From NCBI RefSeq assembly GCF_016863315.1, contig NZ_BOOQ01000015.1, positions 1 to 64,000 on the forward strand: a stretch of 64,000 nucleotides of DNA, written 5' to 3'. Of the stretch, positions 43,705 to 52,505 are shown piece by piece. Position 1 is the first letter of the stretch, and every line of letters starts with the position of its first letter. The translations under genes and the position numbers were made by a program. The stretch comes from Planotetraspora silvatica. GTDB taxonomy: Bacteria > Actinomycetota > Actinomycetes > Streptosporangiales > Streptosporangiaceae. The notes below the pieces were generated by a model. It had not been told where the DNA came from and made no database searches. It saw only the letters and a program-made list of their open reading frames with translations.

Positions 43705-43721
43705 GCCGGCCACCGGCCGGC
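43705..43721. repeat. Small GC hairpin in the phosphoesterase leader
   Basis: GCCGGCC-ACC-GGCCGGC is a perfect 7-bp stem with a 3-nt loop, 30 nt upstream of the GTG at 43675. It may affect leader stability or be chance in GC-rich DNA. Confidence 0.4.
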
Positions 43722-43780
43722 ACGAGCGGGGCCAACGTTAGGAGCGAACGGGAGGCCACAGCTCCCCATAACCCCTGTCC

Positions 43781-43813
43781 GCTGGGCGAACTTGCCCTGA
43801 ACCGCGATCGAAC
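43781..43813 (-). promoter_or_regulatory. PHO-box-like array: three direct 11-bp repeats
   Basis: On the minus strand the repeats are GTTCGATCGCG, GTTCAGGGCAA and GTTCGCCCAGC, exactly in register at 11-bp spacing. This is the arrangement of PhoP direct-repeat units in Streptomyces (GTTCACC-type). Nine nt later comes TTATGG (43771-43766), a possible -10. The array begins 4 nt after the MOSC stop and drives the phosphoesterase gene. Confidence 0.7.
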
Positions 43814-43817
43814 AGCG

Positions 43818-44636
43818 TCACGAGGGCGTGACGGGATCCCCCACGCGGATCGCGCCGGGGTTCCTGGGCACCAGCCGGACGCCGAACCAGGTCTTGCCGT
43901 CCCATCGGCGGTGTCTGGCCAGCGTCCGCAGCGGTTCCTTGCCTTTGACCCACGTGTCCGGGTCGATCGTCGTGACGGCACAGCGGTCGCACGACTCTGA
44001 GACGCGGAAATCCACCTCACCGATGCGGACCCCCGCCCAGCCGTCCTCCGCGTACGGCTCCGCACCGTCGACGACCACATTGGGCCGGAACCTGGCGACC
44101 GACAGAGGCTGAGGCGGCACCTCCCCCCGTTCTAGGGCGCCTTCGGCGATCCAGTCGTCGAGGCGGCGCAGCGAGGCGGCCGAGGTGAGCAGCAACGGAG
44201 CGTCCCAGGCGAAGCTGACGACGTCTCCGGGAAGCCCGCCGTGACGAGCGGAGACCGGCCGCAGGCGAGGGTCGTCCAGCCAGACGAGCCGTGCCGGACA
44301 GCCCAGCAACCGGGTGAACCACGCGTGCGCCGCCTCGTCGGCGGCGACGGCCCGGTCGAGACCGGAGAACCCGACGGGCACGGCGGGGCCGGTCGCAGGG
44401 GGGACCGTCAGGTCGGGGAGACCCGGAGCGGACAGCGCGAGACCTCCGCCGGCGAGGTCGCGGGCCCGCACCGAGACCATGCGGGAGAACTCACCGAGCC
44501 ACAGGTTCTCGCCGTCCTCGCCGACCACGGCCCAGCGGCGGTCCCCCTCGAGCCCCCACGGATGTACGAGAGCGCTCTCACGCGACAGTCCCATCGCGGA
44601 TTTCAATGGATAGATACGGATTCCCGTAAGCTCCAT
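43818..44636 (-). CDS. MOSC domain protein (YcbX/mARC-like)
   Basis: A 272-aa protein. The N-terminal beta-barrel domain (GIRIYPLKSAMG, WGLEGDRRWAVV) leads into a MOSC domain with RFRPNVVVDG, the molybdenum-binding Cys region SCDRCAVTTIDPDT and a conserved FGVRLVPRNPGAIRVGD end. Such proteins use a Mo cofactor to reduce N-hydroxylated bases or to move sulfur. The start is bracketed by a 20-bp inverted repeat. It lies 33 nt after the SGNH hydrolase stop, in the same run. Confidence 0.9.
   Translation of the reverse strand: MELTGIRIYPLKSAMGLSRESALVHPWGLEGDRRWAVVGEDGENLWLGEFSRMVSVRARDLAGGGLALSAPGLPDLTVPPATGPAVPVGFSGLDRAVAADEAAHAWFTRLLGCPARLVWLDDPRLRPVSARHGGLPGDVVSFAWDAPLLLTSAASLRRLDDWIAEGALERGEVPPQPLSVARFRPNVVVDGAEPYAEDGWAGVRIGEVDFRVSESCDRCAVTTIDPDTWVKGKEPLRTLARHRRWDGKTWFGVRLVPRNPGAIRVGDPVTPS
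44567..44586. repeat. Inverted-repeat arm inside the MOSC coding region (GAGAGCGCTCTC operator-like)
   Basis: CGAGAGCGCTCTCACGCGAC occurs here and as its exact reverse complement at 44650-44669. Each arm contains the 12-bp palindrome GAGAGCGCTCTC, close to CebR-type LacI-family operators. This copy lies about 17-24 codons into the MOSC gene. Confidence 0.7.
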
Positions 44637-44649
44637 TCCCCGAGCTTAC

Positions 44650-44669
44650 GTCGCGTGAGAGCGCTCTCG
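44650..44669. repeat. Inverted-repeat arm upstream of the MOSC start
   Basis: The exact reverse complement of 44567-44586, ending one base before the SGNH hydrolase stop codon at 44670 and 13 nt upstream of the MOSC ATG. Centre-to-centre distance between the palindromes is 89 bp. This could be two operators for a looping repressor or an RNA stem enclosing the start codon. Confidence 0.7.
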
Positions 44670-45452
44670 CTAGCTGAGCGGAGTCAGACCCGGGCGCTTG
44701 GGGTCGAGGTCGTCGCCGGAGGACGTGCCCCGCACGCGGCGGCCGACCCACGGCGCCAGGTGTTCGCGCACCCACTGGACGTCCTCGCGGCGCTTGAGCC
44801 TCGCGTCCACCTTCTCGCGCGCCGGCCACGTCATCCGCCAGTCGTCCGACGGGACGCCGAGCACGTCGAGGACCTTCCCCGCGACGATGCGGTGGCCTTC
44901 GGCGTTCAGGTGCAGCCTGTCCGCGCTCCACGCCCGCCAGTCCCGCAGTGCCTGCAGCGACCAGATGTCCACCAGGCGGCAGCCGTACAGGTCGGCGATC
45001 CCGCGGACGTGCATGAAGAAGATGGCGAACTTGCCGCGTGCCACGCGCATGATCGGCGTGTCCCGGGGGTCCATGCCGGTGAACAGCAGCACCTCGGCGC
45101 CGCTGCCGCGCAGGGTCCGCACGGCCGACGCGAGCTTCTTGGCCATCCGGTCGGGGTCGGCGCCCGGCCGGAGCAGGTCGTTCCCGCCCGCGCAGAAGCT
45201 GATCAGATCCGGCCGCATCTCGACCGCCTGCGGCACCTGCGACTCGACGATCTGGTCGATGAGCTTGCCGCGGATCGCCAGGTTGGCGTACGCGAACCCG
45301 GGTTCCTGCTCGGCCAACCGCTCGGCCACCCGGTCGGCCCACCCGCGGTACCGGGTCACCTGACCTGCGACGACGGGCGGATCGGCGAGGAGGGGGTCGT
45401 TCAGGCCTTCGGTGAAACTATCTCCTATTGCGACATATGACCTGTAACTCAT
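44670..45452 (-). CDS. SGNH/GDSL-type hydrolase
   Basis: A 260-aa protein with no signal peptide. Catalytic Ser12 is in GDSFTEG, Gly in LAIRGKL, Asn in AGGNDLL and Asp/His in DRLHLN, giving the complete SGNH set. It is an esterase or lipase of cytoplasmic type. It lies 31 nt downstream of aroQ and 33 nt before the MOSC gene on the same strand. The C-terminal 60 residues are basic and extend beyond the fold. Confidence 0.9.
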   Translation of the reverse strand: MSYRSYVAIGDSFTEGLNDPLLADPPVVAGQVTRYRGWADRVAERLAEQEPGFAYANLAIRGKLIDQIVESQVPQAVEMRPDLISFCAGGNDLLRPGADPDRMAKKLASAVRTLRGSGAEVLLFTGMDPRDTPIMRVARGKFAIFFMHVRGIADLYGCRLVDIWSLQALRDWRAWSADRLHLNAEGHRIVAGKVLDVLGVPSDDWRMTWPAREKVDARLKRREDVQWVREHLAPWVGRRVRGTSSGDDLDPKRPGLTPLS

Positions 45453-45483
45453 CGAACCCCGCCTTGCTCTGCTGTATCAGTCG

Positions 45484-45918
45484 TTACTCACCAGTATCGG
45501 CGATCGCGCGGAGTGCCAGTTCATATGACCGCATGCCGAAACCGGCGATCGTCCCCGTCGCGACGGCCGCCACGACCGAGGTGTGGCGGAACTCCTCCCG
45601 GGCGCTGGGGTTGGACAGATGCACCTCGACCAGGGGTGCCGTCCGCTGGGCGATCGCGTCGCGCAACGCGTAGGAGTAATGGGTGAACGCCGCCGGGTTG
45701 AGGACGACGGGAGTGCGGGAATCGGCGGCCTCGTGGATCCAGCCGACCAGTTCCGCCTCGTCGTCGGTCTGCCTGACCTCCACCGACAGGCCGAGCTCCC
45801 GGCCGGTCTCCCGGCACAGGGCAGACAGGTCGTCGAAGGTCTGCGCGCCGTAGACGTCGGGCTCGCGGCTTCCGAGACGCCCGAGGTTGGGACCGTTCAG
45901 CACGAGCACGGCCCTCAT
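45484..45918 (-). CDS. aroQ: Type II 3-dehydroquinate dehydratase
   Basis: A 144-aa dodecamer-forming enzyme. [17 protein letters not shown] carries the active-site Asn, Arg and Tyr; [17 protein letters not shown] and [18 protein letters not shown] supply the His and substrate loop. It converts 3-dehydroquinate to 3-dehydroshikimate. Its ATG overlaps the aroB stop (ATGA). Confidence 0.96.
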   Translation of the reverse strand: MRAVLVLNGPNLGRLGSREPDVYGAQTFDDLSALCRETGRELGLSVEVRQTDDEAELVGWIHEAADSRTPVVLNPAAFTHYSYALRDAIAQRTAPLVEVHLSNPSAREEFRHTSVVAAVATGTIAGFGMRSYELALRAIADTGE

Positions 45919-46991
45919 CGGCCGACCTCCCGGTAGGCGGCTTCGAGTAGTTCCTCCGACGGGTTCTCCAGGCGCGACACCTTGGCGATCCCGTCGAGCA
46001 CGACGAAGCGCAACGTGGCCCCGCGGCTCTTCTTGTCGACCCGCATGTGGTCGCGGAGCTCTGGCCACGCCTCCTTGCGGTAGGCCGTGGGCAGCCCGAC
46101 CGAGGCGAGGATGGAGCGTGTCCGCTCGACGACGTCCCTGCCGATCCGGCCGTCGAGGCGGGAAAGCTCGGCCGCGTACACGAGGCCGATCGCCACGGCC
46201 TCCCCGTGCCGGATGTGGAAGTGCTCGACCCGCTCGATCGCGTGGGCCAGGGTGTGACCGTAGTTGAGGATCTCCCGCACGCCGCTCTCGCGCAGGTCGG
46301 CGCCCACGACGTCGGCCTTGACCTGGATCTTCCGCTCGATCAGCTGGCGGGTGTGCCCGCCCTCCGGCGTGCAGGCCCCGGCCGGGTCGTCCTCGATCAG
46401 CATGAGGATCGTGGGGTCGGCGATGAAGCCGCCCTTGATCACCTCGGCGAGCCCGGCGACGTAGTCCTCGCGGGGCACGCTCACCAGCGTCGCCAGATCG
46501 CACAGGACGCCCGCGGGAGGGTGGAAGGAGCCGACGAGGTTCTTGCCCTCGGGGGTGTTGATGCCGGTCTTGCCGCCGACGGCCGCGTCCACCATGCCCA
46601 GCAACGTGGTGGGGACCTGCACCACCTGCACGCCGCGCAGCCAGGTCGCGGCCGCGAACCCGGCCAGGTCCGTGGTCGCTCCCCCGCCGACGCCGACGAC
46701 CGCGTCGGACCGCGTCACGCCGTAACGTCCGAACGCCGACCAGAGCTCGGCCGCGACCTCGACGGACTTGGCCGCCTCGCCGTCGGGGACCGGCAGGGAG
46801 AGCACCTCGAGCCCCGCGGTCTCCAGCACCCCGCACACCGGCCGCGCGATCTCGGGGAGGCTGGCCGGGTGGACCACCGCCACCGTCTGGACGCCCGCGG
46901 CGAGCAGCCCGGGCAACTCGCCCAGGACGCCGGTGCCGACGACGACGTCGTAGGGGCTGTCCCCCCGCACGGTGATGCGCGTGGCGGTCAC
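45915..46991 (-). CDS. aroB: 3-dehydroquinate synthase
   Basis: A 358-aa NAD+- and metal-dependent enzyme making 3-dehydroquinate from [48 protein letters not shown] and the metal His motifs in [11 protein letters not shown] and HGEAVAIG are present. GTG 46991 overlaps the aroK stop by four bases, so the aro genes are translationally coupled. Confidence 0.97.
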   Translation of the reverse strand: MTATRITVRGDSPYDVVVGTGVLGELPGLLAAGVQTVAVVHPASLPEIARPVCGVLETAGLEVLSLPVPDGEAAKSVEVAAELWSAFGRYGVTRSDAVVGVGGGATTDLAGFAAATWLRGVQVVQVPTTLLGMVDAAVGGKTGINTPEGKNLVGSFHPPAGVLCDLATLVSVPREDYVAGLAEVIKGGFIADPTILMLIEDDPAGACTPEGGHTRQLIERKIQVKADVVGADLRESGVREILNYGHTLAHAIERVEHFHIRHGEAVAIGLVYAAELSRLDGRIGRDVVERTRSILASVGLPTAYRKEAWPELRDHMRVDKKSRGATLRFVVLDGIAKVSRLENPSEELLEAAYREVGR

Positions 46992-47500
46992 AGCGTGGCC
47001 GCGATCTCGGCGACGATGTCCGCGGGCTCCCGGTCGTCGGTCTCCACCGTGGTGACGGCCAGCCGCTCGTAGACCGGGCGGCGCTCCTCCATCAGCTTCC
47101 TCAGCTGGCTGCGCGGGTTGAGCACCAGCAGGGGCCTGGCGGAGGCGAGGCCGACCCGCTTGACCGCCTGGTCGAGCCCCACCCGCAGGTAGACGACCCG
47201 ATGACCGGCCAGCAACTCCTGCGTCGGACCGTGCAGGACCGCCCCGCCGCCGAGCGACAGCACGCCGTCGTGGCCCTCCAGCGCGGCCTGTACGGCCACC
47301 GCCTCCAGCTCGCGGAACCTGGCCTCGCCGTCCTCGACGAACACGTCGCTCACCGGTTTGCCCGCGACGGCCTCGACGTCGGTGTCGGTGTCGCGGAAGG
47401 ACAGCCCGAGGCGGTCCGCGAGGAGCAGGCCGATCGTCGACTTGCCGGAACCCGGCGGCCCGATGAGGACCACCGTGGGCTGTTGAGACGCGGAACTCAT
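46988..47500 (-). CDS. aroK: Shikimate kinase
   Basis: A 170-aa P-loop kinase. Walker [10 protein letters not shown] (14-22), [11 protein letters not shown] with the shikimate-binding Asp, LSLGGGAVL and a lid [19 protein letters not shown] are present. ATG 47500 follows AAGG by 9 nt, and the gene starts 14 nt after the aroC stop. Confidence 0.96.
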   Translation of the reverse strand: MSSASQQPTVVLIGPPGSGKSTIGLLLADRLGLSFRDTDTDVEAVAGKPVSDVFVEDGEARFRELEAVAVQAALEGHDGVLSLGGGAVLHGPTQELLAGHRVVYLRVGLDQAVKRVGLASARPLLVLNPRSQLRKLMEERRPVYERLAVTTVETDDREPADIVAEIAATL

Positions 47501-47514
47501 GATCACAGACCTTA

Positions 47515-48693
47515 TTACTTGATCACCAGAGAAGAGAGGTAACCCGCCAGGTTGCGGGCGACCTCTTCGACCGAGTCGCCGCCGAACTTCTCTACGGCGG
47601 CGTCGGCCAGCACGAGTGCGACCATCGCCTCGGCGACGATCGCCGCCGCGGGCACGGCGCACACGTCGGAACGCTCGTGGTGGGCCGTGGCCGCCTCGCC
47701 CGTCAGCACGTCGACCGTCGCGAGCGCCCGGGGAACGGTGGAGATCGGCTTCATGGCGGCGCTGACCCGCAGGGGCTCCCCGTTGGTCATGCCGCCCTCG
47801 ACGCCGCCGGCCCGGTTCGTGATCCGCCGGACGCCGCCGGCGGTGTTCTCGATCTCGTCGTGGGCCCGCGAGCCCGGCCGCCGCGCGGTCTCGAAGCCGT
47901 CGCCGACCGCCACGCCCTTGATCGCCTGGATGCCCATCAGCGCACCGGCGAGCCGGGAGTCGAGTCGCCGGTCCCAGTGGGTGTAGCTGCCGAGACCCGG
48001 CGGCAGGCCGTAGGCGAGGACCTCGACGACTCCGCCCAGCGTGTCGCCGTCCTTGTGCGCCTTGTCGATCTCGGCCACCATCGCGGCGCTCGCCGCGGGA
48101 TCCACGCAGCGCACGGGATCGGCGTCGACCGCCGCCATGTCGCCGGGACCGGGGAGGACGCCGGCGGGCGCGGACGCCCCGCCGATGGCCACCACGTGGC
48201 TGACGATGTCGACGCCGAGGGCCTGCTTGAGGAAGCTCCGGGCGACCTGGCCGAGTGCCACACGGGCGGCGGTCTCCCGGGCGCTGGCCCGGTCGAGCAC
48301 CGGGCGCGCGTCGTCGAAGCCGTACTTCTGCATGCCCGCGAGGTCGGCGTGGCCGGGCCGGGGACGCGATCGCGGCGCGTTGCGCGCCTGCCCCTCGAGG
48401 AGCTCGGGGTCGACCGGGTCGGCGGCCATCACCGTCTCCCACTTGGGCCACTCCGTGTTGCCCACCCGGATGGCCACGGGCGAGCCGAGCGTGCGGCCGT
48501 GCCGTACGCCGCCGGAGATCGTCACCACGTCCTGCTCGAACTTCATCCGCGCGCCGCGGCCGTAGCCGAGGCGGCGGCGGCGCAGCGCCTCGTCGATCTC
48601 GGCGGTGGTCACCGCCACTCCCGCGGGCAGTCCCTCCAGGATCGCGAGAAGCTCGGGGCCGTGTGACTCCCCTGCCGTCAACCAGCGCAACAT
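47515..48693 (-). CDS. aroC: Chorismate synthase
   Basis: A 392-aa FMNH2-dependent enzyme. The signatures are [53 protein letters not shown] and [11 protein letters not shown]. It carries out the last common step of aromatic synthesis. ATG 48693 follows GGAAG, and the gene is 20 nt after the prepilin peptidase stop. Confidence 0.97.
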   Translation of the reverse strand: MLRWLTAGESHGPELLAILEGLPAGVAVTTAEIDEALRRRRLGYGRGARMKFEQDVVTISGGVRHGRTLGSPVAIRVGNTEWPKWETVMAADPVDPELLEGQARNAPRSRPRPGHADLAGMQKYGFDDARPVLDRASARETAARVALGQVARSFLKQALGVDIVSHVVAIGGASAPAGVLPGPGDMAAVDADPVRCVDPAASAAMVAEIDKAHKDGDTLGGVVEVLAYGLPPGLGSYTHWDRRLDSRLAGALMGIQAIKGVAVGDGFETARRPGSRAHDEIENTAGGVRRITNRAGGVEGGMTNGEPLRVSAAMKPISTVPRALATVDVLTGEAATAHHERSDVCAVPAAAIVAEAMVALVLADAAVEKFGGDSVEEVARNLAGYLSSLVIK

Positions 48694-48713
48694 GCTGACA
48701 AGTCTTCCATGTG

Positions 48714-49385
48714 TCACACGCGGGTCAGCACCGCCACGAGGGCCGCGACGAGCATGAACGGCCCGAAGGGGAACTCGGTGCCGCGATTCGCCCGGCGCGT
48801 GACCAGGAGGCCGACCGCGTAGATCGCGCCGAGGAAGTGGCCGCCCAGTCCGGCGACGATCGCGGCCTGCGAGCCGAGCGCGCCGGTGAGCAGGCCGACG
48901 ATCCCGGCGAGCTTGACGTCTCCGAGCCCCAGTCCGGCGGGACGGATGAACCACAGGACGGCGTAGATCCCGGCGAGGACGAGCCCCCAGATCACGGCCG
49001 AGGCCAGGTGCCCGGAGGGGAGGAGGAGCGCGAGGATGATCGGGTAGGACGGCAGCGTGATCATGTCGGGCAGCCGGAAGGTCCGCCAGTCGATCACGGC
49101 GAGGGCGACCCCGGCCACCACCGCGTAGAGCCACGGTGCGAGGAGCCAGCCGTCGTGGAGCCGCCAGGTGACCAGCCCGGCCGCGAGCGCGGTCACGCCC
49201 TCGATCAGGTACGGCCGGCGGGGCAGAGGGACGATCCGGATCGCCCGCGCGAAGGCCTGCCGGGCCTCCTTGCGGTGGTCCTCCACATCGGTGCCGAACC
49301 CGTCGGCGACGGCGCGCGCGTACGAACCGGCGATCAGCCCGAGGAACGCCGCGACGGCGACGGGCACGGCCACCTGGACGACCAT
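48714..49385 (-). CDS. A24 prepilin peptidase
   Basis: A 223-aa membrane aspartic protease with about seven helices. The two catalytic Asp motifs are [11 protein letters not shown] and GLGLGDVKL. It lacks the Cys-rich N-terminal cytoplasmic domain of PilD, so it is the short type that cleaves but probably does not methylate. No pilin or pilus ATPase gene lies in the window. This position beside aroC is seen in other actinomycetes. Confidence 0.88.
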   Translation of the reverse strand: MVVQVAVPVAVAAFLGLIAGSYARAVADGFGTDVEDHRKEARQAFARAIRIVPLPRRPYLIEGVTALAAGLVTWRLHDGWLLAPWLYAVVAGVALAVIDWRTFRLPDMITLPSYPIILALLLPSGHLASAVIWGLVLAGIYAVLWFIRPAGLGLGDVKLAGIVGLLTGALGSQAAIVAGLGGHFLGAIYAVGLLVTRRANRGTEFPFGPFMLVAALVAVLTRV

Positions 49386-49395
49386 GACCCCGCCC

Positions 49396-49956
49396 CTATC
49401 CGCGCCGCCTCCGGGACCACCATCGTCGCGGACTGTCCCCCAGCCGCGCCACGGTGGCGCCGGGAAGCGCCTCCACCAGCCGGTCGACGGCCGACGAGTC
49501 GCGTCTGGCCTCCTCGATCGTGGCGAGGGCCTGGAGCATCCCGCCCTCGATCACGAAGGGGACGGGCCCGGCGACGTCGACGACCACGGCCGCCGCGTCC
49601 TCGTGGCGGGCGGCCTGGCACACCTGGGGAGCGGTCGCCTGGACGGGGCGGGCGTCCGCGCGCCACCTCCGCATCGCCTCGGCCCCCGTGAAGGCGAGAA
49701 CCGCCTCCCGGCCGTCCTTGCCGACGAGCTTGGGGAGCGCCATCTCGCTCTCCTTCTCCTGCCTCAGCCCGTGCTCCCCCACCTCGGACTCGGTGAGCAG
49801 GGCCACGACCGGCACGAGCAGCCTCGCCTCGCCGATGGCCGCGAGCACGTCGGCGGCGGTCGCCGTCCCGGCCTCGAAGCCGGAAAGGGCCGCGGAGACC
49901 GACGCGTCCGCGCCGCCGTCGTCGTCAGGTCTGAGAGGCTGCGGAATGGCGGGCAC
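49396..49956 (-). CDS. SseB-like protein
   Basis: A 186-aa soluble protein. RLLVPVVALL, SEMALPKLVGKDGREAVLAF and AMRRWRADARPVQ match the SseB N-terminal domain pattern. It starts 11 nt after the ring-opening amidohydrolase stop and ends 10 nt before the prepilin peptidase start. The function of SseB-domain proteins in actinobacteria is unknown. Confidence 0.78.
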   Translation of the reverse strand: MPAIPQPLRPDDDGGADASVSAALSGFEAGTATAADVLAAIGEARLLVPVVALLTESEVGEHGLRQEKESEMALPKLVGKDGREAVLAFTGAEAMRRWRADARPVQATAPQVCQAARHEDAAAVVVDVAGPVPFVIEGGMLQALATIEEARRDSSAVDRLVEALPGATVARLGDSPRRWWSRRRRG

Positions 49957-49967
49957 GGCTCACGACC

Positions 49968-51077
49968 CTACCCAGCGAGGTCGGCTATGGCGATGACGGG
50001 GCCGCCTCCCGAGGGGCCCTGGTGGACGGCCGCGACGGAGACGAACACGGCCGGGTCGCCGGTCACGCCGGCCGCGACGCCTCCCACGGTGGCCTTGATC
50101 TGCCGGTGCCAGTGCACGTCGGAGTCGTCCAGCATGATGTTGCGCCGTCCGCGGACCCGGCCCGAGGGATCGGCCTCGCACTTCATGAAGACGTTGACCA
50201 GGCGGTCGCCCAGGTCGTCGGGGTGGGGGCGCTCGGGAAGCTCGATGCCGGAGTCGCGGATGGCCTCCCAGATGCCGTCGGCGTCCAGGGCGTCCTTCAT
50301 GACCGAGTGACCCGCCCGGTAGCGGCCGCCGATGCCCCGGACGTTGCCGACCACCACGATCTGGGCCACGTCGAGTTCGACGCCGCTGGAGCACGAGGCG
50401 ACCGACGAGTAGAGGGACAGGTCCTTGTGGATCTGCTCGGCCGCGGGCATCTCGATCTCCCCCAGGGCGACGGCGATGCCGAGCGCGGTCGTGGAGTTGG
50501 AGATGTCCATCGACTTGAGCGTGTCCTCGGTGACGACCGACTGCCCGCGGCGTTTGGCGTCGGTGATCGTCGAAAGCGTGAGCAGCGGGGTCTTGGTCTG
50601 CACGTAGTGGACGTCGGCCGGGTCGTCGATTCCGGCGATCTTCATGGCCTCCCGCACTCCGGCGGCCACCTTCTCCACCATGGCGGGCCTGCCGATGTCC
50701 TCGGGCAGGATCACCTCGCTCATCGCCACGCCGACGCTGACCCGCGGCTCGTCGGTCGGCACGGCCTTGGCCGGATCGAGGCTCGCGAAGACGGTGGCGT
50801 GCGGGCTGAGCACGCCGTCGGTGCCGCCGGACCAGACGAGGGGCACCTGCCTGACCTCGTCCTCCGACCGCGTCCCCTTGGCCACGAGCACCTCGCGGAA
50901 GGCCCGGTCGGCGAGGATGCGGGTGTAGTCGTTCACCCCTCCGTTGCCCTCGGTCTTCCCGATCACCGCCAGGACCCGGTCGGCCTCGATGACTCCGTCG
51001 TCGATCAGCCTGGCGAGCCCGGACGCGTCGGTGACGCTCTCGATGGCGACTTTCCGTACCTCGATCGGATCCGGCAT
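49968..51077 (-). CDS. Ring-opening amidohydrolase (cyanuric acid amidohydrolase / barbiturase family)
   Basis: A 369-aa protein of three pseudo-repeats. Lys41 ([16 protein letters not shown]) and Ser83 (WSGGTDG), and Lys162 (QTKTPLL) and Ser230-Ser231 (SCSSGVELD), match Lys-Ser dyads of the AtzD family; a third Ser lies in QGPSGGGP. The family opens cyanuric acid or barbiturate rings. Its ATG directly follows the carbamate kinase TAG with no spacer, so the two are coupled. Which ring is cut here is not known. Confidence 0.9.
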   Translation of the reverse strand: MPDPIEVRKVAIESVTDASGLARLIDDGVIEADRVLAVIGKTEGNGGVNDYTRILADRAFREVLVAKGTRSEDEVRQVPLVWSGGTDGVLSPHATVFASLDPAKAVPTDEPRVSVGVAMSEVILPEDIGRPAMVEKVAAGVREAMKIAGIDDPADVHYVQTKTPLLTLSTITDAKRRGQSVVTEDTLKSMDISNSTTALGIAVALGEIEMPAAEQIHKDLSLYSSVASCSSGVELDVAQIVVVGNVRGIGGRYRAGHSVMKDALDADGIWEAIRDSGIELPERPHPDDLGDRLVNVFMKCEADPSGRVRGRRNIMLDDSDVHWHRQIKATVGGVAAGVTGDPAVFVSVAAVHQGPSGGGPVIAIADLAG

Positions 51078-52019
51078 CTATCTCTCCACCCCTCTGGATA
51101 CCCTTGTACCGATATTTCCTGATAGCGCCTCGCCGATGTGCTCCAACGAGGTGATCACTGCCCGCCGCCCGCCGTCCTCGGCGAAACGCAGGGCCGCCTC
51201 CACCTTCGGCCCCATGCTGCCGCCGGCGAAGTGCCCGGCGGCCTGCAGGACACGGAGCGCGTCCGTGGTGATCTCCTCGATCGGCCGGGCGGACGCCGTG
51301 CCGAACCCGATGACCGCGTTCGGCACGTCGGTCGCGATGACCAGGTCCGTCGCGCGCACGGCCCGGGCCAGCGCCGCGGCCGCGAGGTCCTTGTCGATGA
51401 CGGCCTCGACGCCGTCGAGCGTGCCGTCCGCGCCGCGGATGACGGGCACTCCCCCGCCTCCGGCGGCGACCACCGTGTACCCCGCCTCCATGAGGGCGAT
51501 CGCGGCGGGCGCGTCGAGGATCTCCACGGGCTGGGGCGAGGCGACGACCCTGCGCCAGCCACGCTCGAACCGCCGCCAGGTCTGGCCCCGGCCCTCGATG
51601 CGGCGGGCCTCCGCCTCCTCGAAGTACTGCCCGATGGGCTTCACCGGATCCTGGAACGCGGGATCGTCGCGATCGACCAGCGTCCGGGTCACCACGGTGG
51701 CCAGCCGGGCCCGCTCGGGTGCCAGCGCGCGCTCCAGCGCGTTCATCATGAGGGTGCCGATCGTGCCCTGCGTCTGCGCGACGCACCAGTCCAGCGGGAC
51801 CGGCGGCAGGACATGGGCGGTGAGCTGGTTCTTCAGCAGGATGTTGCCGACCTGCGGGCCGTTGCCGTGGGTGAGCATCACCTCGTGACCGGCCCTGATG
51901 AGGCTCGCGACGTGTGTCATCGCCCGCCCGATCGCCCGGTGCTGGTCAGCCGGCGCGGCGCTCCCGTCGGGAGCGGTCATGGCGTTGCCGCCCAGTGCGA
52001 TCAGTATGCGTCCGCCCAC
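51078..52019 (-). CDS. arcC: Carbamate kinase
   Basis: A 313-aa amino-acid-kinase-fold protein. ALGGNAM, LTHGNGPQVGN, AGGGGVPVI, DKDLAAAALA and the final GSMGPKVEAALRF are family motifs. It interconverts carbamoyl phosphate + ADP and carbamate + ATP. No arginine deiminase or ornithine transcarbamoylase gene is near; the downstream partner is a ring-opening amidohydrolase, so carbamoyl groups may come from a ureide pathway. The start is GTG 52019 with a weak ribosome site. GGCGA-ATA-TCGCC at 52056-52068 is a possible operator. Confidence 0.93.
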   Translation of the reverse strand: MGGRILIALGGNAMTAPDGSAAPADQHRAIGRAMTHVASLIRAGHEVMLTHGNGPQVGNILLKNQLTAHVLPPVPLDWCVAQTQGTIGTLMMNALERALAPERARLATVVTRTLVDRDDPAFQDPVKPIGQYFEEAEARRIEGRGQTWRRFERGWRRVVASPQPVEILDAPAAIALMEAGYTVVAAGGGGVPVIRGADGTLDGVEAVIDKDLAAAALARAVRATDLVIATDVPNAVIGFGTASARPIEEITTDALRVLQAAGHFAGGSMGPKVEAALRFAEDGGRRAVITSLEHIGEALSGNIGTRVSRGVER

Positions 52020-52153
52020 ATCGCGAAACTATCCAGCTCACGACCGCCCTACATTGGCGAATATCGCCCATCGAACGCCCATCCTTCGGCAAGCCTTCGC
52101 ATCTTTGGCCCGGATCTGCCGCAGCGGCGCGAAATGACGGCAGAATCGACTTC

Positions 52154-52492
52154 GTGCCCCCCGAGAAGCTGGAACCCAACGAAGTCGGCGCGGCCTTCGC
52201 CGCCCGCCGCGAGCTCGGCCCCCAGTACGAACTGGAGCTCGCCGAATCGCTCGTCGACAGGGTCAACGCCGTGATCGACTCACGGCTGGCCGAGAAGAAG
52301 GGCAAGCGCCCGCCGCTCGACTGGGCGCAGATGACGCTCGGCCTGGGTTCGCTCGCGTTGTCCATCCCCCTGGTGGCTATCGTGTCCTCCGACGGTCCCG
52401 GCACGCTCGGGCTCATGCTCGTCTTCGGCGTCATAGCCGTGGTGAACCTGGCCTACGTGCTCACCCGGGCCCTGCACAACACCCGCGACTGA
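52154..52492 (+). CDS. Small two-helix membrane protein
   Basis: A 112-aa protein from GTG 52154. The N-terminal 60 residues are soluble and charged (ELELAESLVDRVNAVIDSRL). Two membrane helices follow (LGLGSLALSIPLVAIV and LMLVFGVIAVVNLAYVL). It is divergent from arcC and convergent with the sulfotransferase. Similar small proteins are common in actinomycetes; no function is known to me. Confidence 0.75.
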   Translation: MPPEKLEPNEVGAAFAARRELGPQYELELAESLVDRVNAVIDSRLAEKKGKRPPLDWAQMTLGLGSLALSIPLVAIVSSDGPGTLGLMLVFGVIAVVNLAYVLTRALHNTRD

Positions 52493-52505
52493 ACGGGCCC
52501 GCCCC

